The notes beneath the pieces were generated by a model. It was not told the origin of the DNA. It did no database searches and saw only the letters and a program-made list of their open reading frames with translations. A DNA stretch of 64,000 nucleotides from Nevskiaceae bacterium (GTDB taxonomy: Bacteria; Pseudomonadota; Gammaproteobacteria; Nevskiales; Nevskiaceae): assembly GCA_004297005.1 (NCBI GenBank), contig SCVA01000024.1, forward strand, positions 62,001-126,000, read 5' to 3'. This document shows positions 59,039 to 64,000 of the stretch, one piece after another. Within the stretch, counting starts at the first letter, position 1, and every line of letters begins with the position of its first letter. The translations under genes were made by a program, and so were the position numbers.

Positions 59039-60040
59039 TCAGTGCTCCGGCTCGATCTCGCGGTACTCGCCCTGAAAGCCGGACTCGCAGCCCCCCGTGA
59101 GCCGTCGCCACCCAGTCGCGGTAGCCGGCGGCTCCAGCCACAAGGGGCAAGTGCCCTCACCGCCCAGCCCCTGCAGTTGTTCGCGGCCGCCGTCCATGAC
59201 TACGCGTTCGCCCTCCGCCAGCAAGCTTCCGTCGGCGGCCAGCAGGCGGTAACGGCCCGGCGATAGCTCCAGAACCTGGCCTTGCTCACGGCGGTAACGC
59301 GCCACGATCTCAGCCGCCGGCGCTGTCGCCGTCGCTTCGATCACTGGGCGCCGGCTCTTGGCAGGCTCAGCGGCAAAACCGCGCAGCGCCGCCTTTGGCG
59401 CTGCCTTCACCGCGGGCAAGCCATCGTTGGCTGAACCGGCCGGACTCCCCGGCGCCAAGGCCATCGCCACGGGTGCAGCAACAGATGGCGGTGCCGGCGA
59501 CGGCGGCAATTCGGCCGTCACCCCGGCCGCCGTAACCGCATCGGCGAGCGACTGGACCTGCGCCTGGCGCTTTTCTTCTGCCCGTGCTCGCTCAAGCGCT
59601 TCGGCTTTGCGAGTTTTTGCCGACGCCCGCGCCGCTTCTTCCCGCCGCTCCGCCTCGGCGGTGTCGAACGCGCGCACGGCCTCGACTGAATCAACCCGAG
59701 CCTGAAGTTGCTGCTGCGCCGAAGCCTCGGTAACGACCGCCGCCGAGGTGGCCGGCTCGGCACCCACTGCCGCCACTGGCGGCGGCTCGCGCTGCACCCG
59801 GGTGACCAGGCCGATGCCCAGCACCAGGGTCGCCGCTAGCGACAGCGGCAGCCGCCAGCGCTGCAGGCCACCACGCCTGGGAGGCAGCGAGTCCCGCGCC
59901 TGTGCCAGCACCAAGGCATCCAGCGCCGCCGGCGGCCGTTCACTGGCTGCGGCACGGTAGCGCGCGGCATGCGGCCCGCGGCCGGCGAGGAAATCCTCCA
60001 GCTCGTGGTCGTCCGGGGGCAGATGCTCAGGGCCAGACAT
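59039..60040 (-). CDS. Probable membrane-bound anti-sigma factor with periplasmic coiled coil
   Basis: A 333-residue protein with a cytoplasmic N-terminal part (about 1 to 60, ELEDFLAGRGPHAARYR), one membrane helix (about 67 to 83, LPLSLAATLVLGIGLV) and a long periplasmic region. That region has an Ala/Glu/Arg-rich coiled coil (about 105 to 165) and a compact C-terminus with LSPGRYRLLAADGSLLAEGERV. The gene overlaps the end of the ECF sigma factor gene (60027-60040), the usual layout for a sigma/anti-sigma pair. I see no HX3CX2C zinc anti-sigma motif, so it would be a non-canonical anti-sigma. Without the neighbour, the sequence alone would not identify it. Confidence 0.65.
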   Translation of the reverse strand: MSGPEHLPPDDHELEDFLAGRGPHAARYRAAASERPPAALDALVLAQARDSLPPRRGGLQRWRLPLSLAATLVLGIGLVTRVQREPPPVAAVGAEPATSAAVVTEASAQQQLQARVDSVEAVRAFDTAEAERREEAARASAKTRKAEALERARAEEKRQAQVQSLADAVTAAGVTAELPPSPAPPSVAAPVAMALAPGSPAGSANDGLPAVKAAPKAALRGFAAEPAKSRRPVIEATATAPAAEIVARYRREQGQVLELSPGRYRLLAADGSLLAEGERVVMDGGREQLQGLGGEGTCPLWLEPPATATGWRRLTGGCESGFQGEYREIEPEH

Positions 60041-60635
60041 CGGCGAGCTCCAGTCTGAGTTTGGCCAGCGCGTAGCGCAGGCGCGATTTCACGGTTTCAC
60101 GACCGACACCCTGCTGGGCCGCAATCTCCTCCAGCGTCAGCCCGGCCTCGGCCTGCAGCAGAAAGGCCTGGCGCTGATCGACGGGGAGCGCAGTGATCGC
60201 GCGGCGCAGACGCTCGGCCTGCTCGGCCTGACTAGCTCGCGCCACCGGCGTGCGGTGCTCTGCCTCGGCGAGGCGCTCGTCGGTCTCGTCGAGCACATCC
60301 TGGGTTTTCAGCGCGCGCCAATGATCGATCAAACGGTTCTGCGCCAGCTTGTAGAGCCAGGTGGCGAAGCGCGCGCTCGGCTGGTAGCCGGCACGCGAGC
60401 GGATCAGGTTCGACCAGACCTCTTGGAACAGCTCACTGGCCGTCGCCTCGTCGCAGCCCTGACGCAGGAAATAGCGCCAAAGCGCATCCTTGTGGCGCCG
60501 GTACAGTGGCTCGAACGCCGCCGCCTCGCCCGCCGCATAGCGCGACATCAGGCTTTCATCGCTGGCACTGTTGTCTGCGAACGGCGGGGACATGGCCTCA
60601 TCATCGGCCAGCGCCCCCACCGCCGGGAAGAGCAT
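60027..60635 (-). CDS. ECF-type RNA polymerase sigma factor
   Basis: A sigma-70-family regulator of 202 residues as drawn. Region 2 has YRRHKDALWRYFLRQG, ATASELFQEVWSNLIR and ARFATWLYKLAQNRLIDHWR. Region 4 has LTLEEIAAQQGVGRETVKSRLRYALAKLR. There is no region 3, as is typical of ECF factors. An ATG at 60593 would shorten it by 14 residues and is equally credible. It follows the vWA lipoprotein gene by 8 bases and overlaps the probable anti-sigma gene, so the three are likely one operon. Its own promoter would be upstream of the vWA gene. Confidence 0.93.
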   Translation of the reverse strand: MLFPAVGALADDEAMSPPFADNSASDESLMSRYAAGEAAAFEPLYRRHKDALWRYFLRQGCDEATASELFQEVWSNLIRSRAGYQPSARFATWLYKLAQNRLIDHWRALKTQDVLDETDERLAEAEHRTPVARASQAEQAERLRRAITALPVDQRQAFLLQAEAGLTLEEIAAQQGVGRETVKSRLRYALAKLRLELADVWP

Positions 60636-60643
60636 CCGCGCGC

Positions 60644-62365
60644 TCAGTCACTGCCGCCGCTGGAACCACCTGGCGCTCGCGCCGACAACCCTTCGGCCAG
60701 ACCGACCAATTGCAGAAAGTCGCCGAGATTGCCGCCGGCATCGGCCGCGGCCGCGCCGCGCGCCAGCTCCGCGATTTGCGGATAGCCATAGCCTTCGAGA
60801 TAAGTGCCGCCGCGCAGCTTCTGGCCGAAAGCCGCAACCGCCGCCGACAGCCGCAGCGCCGCGCTGGCTTCGGCGAAGCGCTGGTGAGCATCGGCGCGCC
60901 GGATCGGCTGCTCGATCAGGCGGCTTTTGTCCTGGTCCGGCTGCTTGTAGCGCAGGCGCACATAGGCGAGTTCGGCGTTCTTGGCGGTCAGGCTGGGTGA
61001 CGACGCGTTGCCATAGCGCAGCGGCTCGTTGCGCTCACCGCCCTCGCCGACCAAGGCCAGCTCGTAGATCGCGATGACGCTGTGGCCGGCACCGATGTCG
61101 CCCGCGTCAACGGCGTCGTTGCTGAAGTCCTCGCGCTTCAAGGCGCGGTTCTCGTAACCGATCAACCGGTACTCGCTGACCTGAGTGGGGTTGAACTCCA
61201 CCTGCACCTTCACGTCGCGGGCGATAGTCAGGAGCGTCGCGGCGCGTTGCGCAACCAGCGCCTTCTGCGCCTCCTGCAGCGAGTCGATGTAGGCGTGGTT
61301 GCCGTCGCCGGCATCGGCCGCCTGCTCCATCAGATGATCGTTGTAGTTACCGCCGCCGTAGCCCAGCGTGGTTAGGGCGATGCCGGTCTTGCGTTTCTCC
61401 TTGATCAGGTCGATCAGCGACTCGAAGCGGGTGATGCCGACGTTAAAGTCGCCGTCGGTAGCGAGCAGTACCCGGTTGTTGCCGCCCTTGATGTAGGCTT
61501 TCTCGGCCTGCTGGTAGGCCAGCGTGATACCCGCCGCGCCGGCGGTACTGCCACCGGCCTGCAGGCGGTCGATGGCCTGCTCGATGGCGGCGGTCTGGTC
61601 GCCCGGCGTCGGCTCCAGCACCACCTGGGTTCCGCTGGCATAGGTCACCAGACTGATGCGGTCGCGCGCCGTCAGTTGCCTTGCGAGCAGCTTCAGCGAG
61701 GACTTCACCAAGGGGAGCTTGCTGGGTTCGTTCATCGAACCCGAGACATCAACCAGGAACACCAGATTCGAAGCCGGCAGCGGCCCAGCCGGCGTGTAGC
61801 CCTTCAGCGCCACGCGCAGGAGGCGAGTCTTCGGATTCCAGGGCGTGGTCGCCAGCTCGGTGTAGACCGCGAAGGGTATGTCCAGCGAGCGCGGCGGCGC
61901 GTCGCCGTAGTCGAAGTAGTTGATGAGCTCCTCCACCCGCACCGCGTCCTGCGGCGGCAAGCGACCTTCGCCGAGGATGCGGCGGGTGTTGCTGTAGCTG
62001 CCGGTATCGACGTCGATGCTGAAGGTGGACACCGGCTGCTCGGCGACCAGCCGCACCGGGCTCTGCTCCGGCGCCTGGTAGTTCTCGCGGTCCTGCACCA
62101 CCGGCGGTGGCAGGTAGGGCGCCGGGGCCATCATCAGGTAGGCCGCGCCCGCGGGCGGCATGCGCTGACCAAGCTTGGCCTGGGCGGCCACCTCGGCCCG
62201 CCGGGCGGTAGCCTCCTCGACGAGCGGTGGCGCGGAAGCAACGGCGGCATCGGCGGTCGTCGGCGGAGGCGGAGGCGCCGTCGGCGGCGGACTGGTGGTC
62301 GTCGAGCAGGCCAGCAGCGTGGCTGCCGCGAGCAGGGGGAAAACACGGGTCAGACACAGCGACAT
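60644..62365 (-). CDS. von Willebrand factor A domain lipoprotein (YfbK-like)
   Basis: A 573-residue lipoprotein with a lipobox LLAC (about residue 17 to 20) and a Pro/Thr-rich N-terminal stretch, then a YfbK-type N-domain (FSIDVDTGSYSNTRR, RVEELINYFDY) and a vWA domain (about 200 to 370). The MIDAS motif DVSGSM and the later GGGNYNDHLMEQ indicate metal-dependent ligand binding. A C-terminal DUF3520-like part follows, with YRLIGYENRALKREDF and AYVRLRYKQP. ATG at 62365 is preferred over the longer frame because GGAGA lies about 10 bases upstream. It is first in the operon with the ECF sigma and anti-sigma genes, so it may be the signal input or an envelope effector. Confidence 0.9.
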   Translation of the reverse strand: MSLCLTRVFPLLAAATLLACSTTTSPPPTAPPPPPTTADAAVASAPPLVEEATARRAEVAAQAKLGQRMPPAGAAYLMMAPAPYLPPPVVQDRENYQAPEQSPVRLVAEQPVSTFSIDVDTGSYSNTRRILGEGRLPPQDAVRVEELINYFDYGDAPPRSLDIPFAVYTELATTPWNPKTRLLRVALKGYTPAGPLPASNLVFLVDVSGSMNEPSKLPLVKSSLKLLARQLTARDRISLVTYASGTQVVLEPTPGDQTAAIEQAIDRLQAGGSTAGAAGITLAYQQAEKAYIKGGNNRVLLATDGDFNVGITRFESLIDLIKEKRKTGIALTTLGYGGGNYNDHLMEQAADAGDGNHAYIDSLQEAQKALVAQRAATLLTIARDVKVQVEFNPTQVSEYRLIGYENRALKREDFSNDAVDAGDIGAGHSVIAIYELALVGEGGERNEPLRYGNASSPSLTAKNAELAYVRLRYKQPDQDKSRLIEQPIRRADAHQRFAEASAALRLSAAVAAFGQKLRGGTYLEGYGYPQIAELARGAAAADAGGNLGDFLQLVGLAEGLSARAPGGSSGGSD

Positions 62366-62553
62366 GGGAGAGTCTCCGGCAGATTTACAGTCACTTAAAC
62401 GAACACGCGGCGCCAACGGGGTTAAGCGAAGTGAAAAATTTGTGGCTGGCTGCGGGATGAACCCAACTGCGATAATGCCGGCCTCCTTACCGCCCCCTAA
62501 ACCATTCGCAAGGACGCAACGCCCGCCAGGGCGCCATGTAGCTGCTTAGCCCG

Positions 62554-63189
62554 ATGGCCCGAAAACCCGCACATCTGCAGGAAGACACGCTGGGAACCCT
62601 GCGCGCCCACGCCTTCGAGCTGTTTGGCCGCTTTGGCTACGAGGGTGTCTCGATCGGCGACATCGCCAAGGGCGCGAAGCTCAGCAAGGGCGCCCTGTAC
62701 TGGCATTTCCCGGGCAAGGAGGCGCTCTATCTCGACTGTCTCAAGCGCCTGCATGGCATCTTCAACGAAGACGTGTTCGAACCCATGCGCCAGTCCACCG
62801 ACGGCGCCCTGGGCATTGTCATCATGTTCCAGGGTCTGGTGCGCCTGTTCGCCGACACCCGCATCCAGCACGGCGTCGCCGGTTACTGGCTGATCCCTTC
62901 GACGCCCGAAACCGCCGAGCTCATCGCCGCCCAACGCAGCTTCGAGTCCGAGAGCCAGAAAGCGATCGCCGACGCACTTCGGCGCGGCGTCGCCGCCGGC
63001 CAGTTGGACTTGGGCGACGACCTGGACGACTTGGCGAGGGCGATCATCTCCCTGATCGAGGCCTTTGTACTGCCGATGCGGCACCTGACCCCGGACGAGA
63101 TTCGGCCGCTGATCGGCGTGCTGGCACGCACCCTGTTCCGCGCCTATGCCAAGGGCGAGCAGCTCACCGCGCTGGTGGCGCGGATTTAG
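62554..63189 (+). CDS. TetR/AcrR family transcriptional regulator
   Basis: A 211-residue repressor-type regulator. The N-terminal helix-turn-helix is GYEGVSIGDIAKGAKLSKGALYWHFPGKEALY (about 29 to 60), the AcrR/TetR signature, followed by an all-helical ligand-binding domain. It lies 73 bases before an RND adaptor gene on the same strand and diverges from the vWA lipoprotein gene (188 bases). By analogy with AcrR, it probably controls the pump whose adaptor follows; the ligand is unknown. Confidence 0.93.
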   Translation: MARKPAHLQEDTLGTLRAHAFELFGRFGYEGVSIGDIAKGAKLSKGALYWHFPGKEALYLDCLKRLHGIFNEDVFEPMRQSTDGALGIVIMFQGLVRLFADTRIQHGVAGYWLIPSTPETAELIAAQRSFESESQKAIADALRRGVAAGQLDLGDDLDDLARAIISLIEAFVLPMRHLTPDEIRPLIGVLARTLFRAYAKGEQLTALVARI

Positions 63190-63262
63190 TCGCAAGGACG
63201 CGGAACCAATACACAGGACGTAGGCTCCATCCGGGGCCACCCACCCCGACCCAGGAACTTCG

Positions 63263-64000
63263 ATGCGCTTGAGCCTGCTCACCACGCCGCTGCTGCTGAG
63301 CCTCCTGGCCGCCTGTTCCGGTGGTGACAACCCGGCAGCCAGCAAGGCGCAGCCCCAGGGTCAGAAGAAAGCCGCCCCCCCAGTTCCGGTTCAGGTCGCC
63401 GCGGTCGAGAAACAGCCCCTGCTGCGCTCACTGAGCGCGGTAGGCAGCCTGGACTCCAACGAATCGGTGACCATCGCCGCCGAGGTCGCCGGCCGGGTCA
63501 GCCGCATCGGTTTCCAGGAAGGGCAGCCGGTGGCGCGCGGCGCGGTGCTGATCGAGCTGGATGATGCTCTCAACCGCGCCGAGCTGGCGCAGGCTCAGGC
63601 CAACCTGGCGCTGGCCGAACGCAACGACCGCCGTGCCGAGGAAATTGCACAGCGCGGCCTGATCGCCGCCAGCGAGCGCGACAGCGTCGCCGCGACCCTG
63701 GCGGTAAACCGCGCGGCGGTGCAGATGGCGCAGGCCAAGCTGGCGAAGATGCGGGTTCTGGCTCCCATCGCCGGCGTCGCGGGTCTGCGCACGGTTGGCG
63801 TCGGTGACTACGTCTCGCCCGGCCAGGCGTTGGTGAACCTGGAGGCGATGAATCCGATGAAACTCGACTTCCGCCTGCCGGAATCGGCCCTGCCGCTACT
63901 GGCCCCCGGGCAGAAGCTTGTGGCCGAGGTCGATGCCTACCCCGGCGAGCAGTTCCCCGGCGAGGTCTACGCCATCGATCCGCGCATTGCCGACAGCAGC
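63263..64000 (+). CDS. RND efflux periplasmic adaptor (membrane-fusion) lipoprotein, truncated by window end
   Basis: The first 246 residues of a membrane-fusion protein. A lipobox LLAAC (Cys18) ends a short signal peptide. The body has the barrel-sandwich start VAAVEKQPLLRSLSAVGSL, the lipoyl-like half VTIAAEVAGRVSRIGFQEGQPVARGAVLIEL, a helical hairpin (about 90 to 150) and the second half LAPIAGVAGLRTVGVGDYVSPGQALV. The beta-barrel domain is cut off by the window edge. A cognate RND gene and perhaps an outer-membrane factor are expected downstream. The TetR gene upstream is the likely regulator. Confidence 0.92.
   Translation, partial: MRLSLLTTPLLLSLLAACSGGDNPAASKAQPQGQKKAAPPVPVQVAAVEKQPLLRSLSAVGSLDSNESVTIAAEVAGRVSRIGFQEGQPVARGAVLIELDDALNRAELAQAQANLALAERNDRRAEEIAQRGLIAASERDSVAATLAVNRAAVQMAQAKLAKMRVLAPIAGVAGLRTVGVGDYVSPGQALVNLEAMNPMKLDFRLPESALPLLAPGQKLVAEVDAYPGEQFPGEVYAIDPRIADSS

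Overview
The window is GC-rich, densely coded DNA from a Gammaproteobacterium. The best clues are conserved gene orders known from Pseudomonas-like chromosomes: serC-(serA)-pheA-hisC-tyrA-aroA-cmk-rpsA-ihfB-lapA-lapB, cvpA-purF-metZ, and a PspF-controlled phage shock operon with a sigma-54 promoter. I cannot place it to genus. It reads as ordinary chromosome: I see no transposase, phage gene, CRISPR array, tRNA or rRNA. No stretch longer than about 250 bases lacks a gene.

Layout. 1-1030: 3' part of mnmA. 1140-1427: small cysteine-rich secreted protein. 1459-7823 (minus): HD-GYP response regulator overlapped by a very large hybrid sensor kinase with five PAS modules. 8006-10669: acnA. 10827-15920: S8 protease with a GlyGly-CTERM-like tail, a hypothetical protein, a PhoX-type Tat lipoprotein and an orphan ParA. 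15990-29335 (minus): cellulose operon bcsD, bcsR/P-like, bcsQ, a single-ORF bcsA-bcsB fusion, bcsZ, bcsC and a TPR lipoprotein. 29585-30976: sthA, followed by a degenerate copy of its own 3' end. 31146-36081 (minus): degV, then cvpA-purF-metZ-nudix. 36219-37715: bepA-like protease. 37752-49107 (minus): the serine/aromatic amino-acid/ribosomal superoperon, with a striking palindromic repeat array between serC and serA. 49143-49795 (minus): PIN/ribbon-helix-helix toxin-antitoxin pair. 49905-52063 (minus): MFS transporter and DUF4394-type lipoprotein. 52238-55354: RND pump without a neighbouring adaptor. 55380-59009: pspF diverging from a sigma-54-driven psp operon that starts with an unfamiliar VTY-repeat protein. 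59039-62365 (minus): vWA lipoprotein, ECF sigma factor and probable anti-sigma factor. 62554-64000: TetR regulator and the start of an RND adaptor gene.

How it fits together. Three themes recur. The first is c-di-GMP and exopolysaccharide: an HD-GYP phosphodiesterase under a hybrid kinase lies 8 kb from a PilZ-regulated cellulose synthase. The second is envelope stress and maintenance: psp, BepA, LapA/LapB, an ECF/anti-sigma/vWA set, and two RND components. The third is core metabolism: serine and aromatic amino acids, purines, methionine, aconitase and transhydrogenase.

The most unusual items are the BcsA-BcsB fusion in a BcsD-type cellulose operon, the VTY-repeat secreted protein leading the psp operon, the inverted GTGAGG/CCTCAC hairpin array between serC and serA, and the duplicated sthA tail. 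Starts were chosen by family length, visible Shine-Dalgarno sequences and overlap with the upstream gene. All functional calls come from reading motifs, not database searches.
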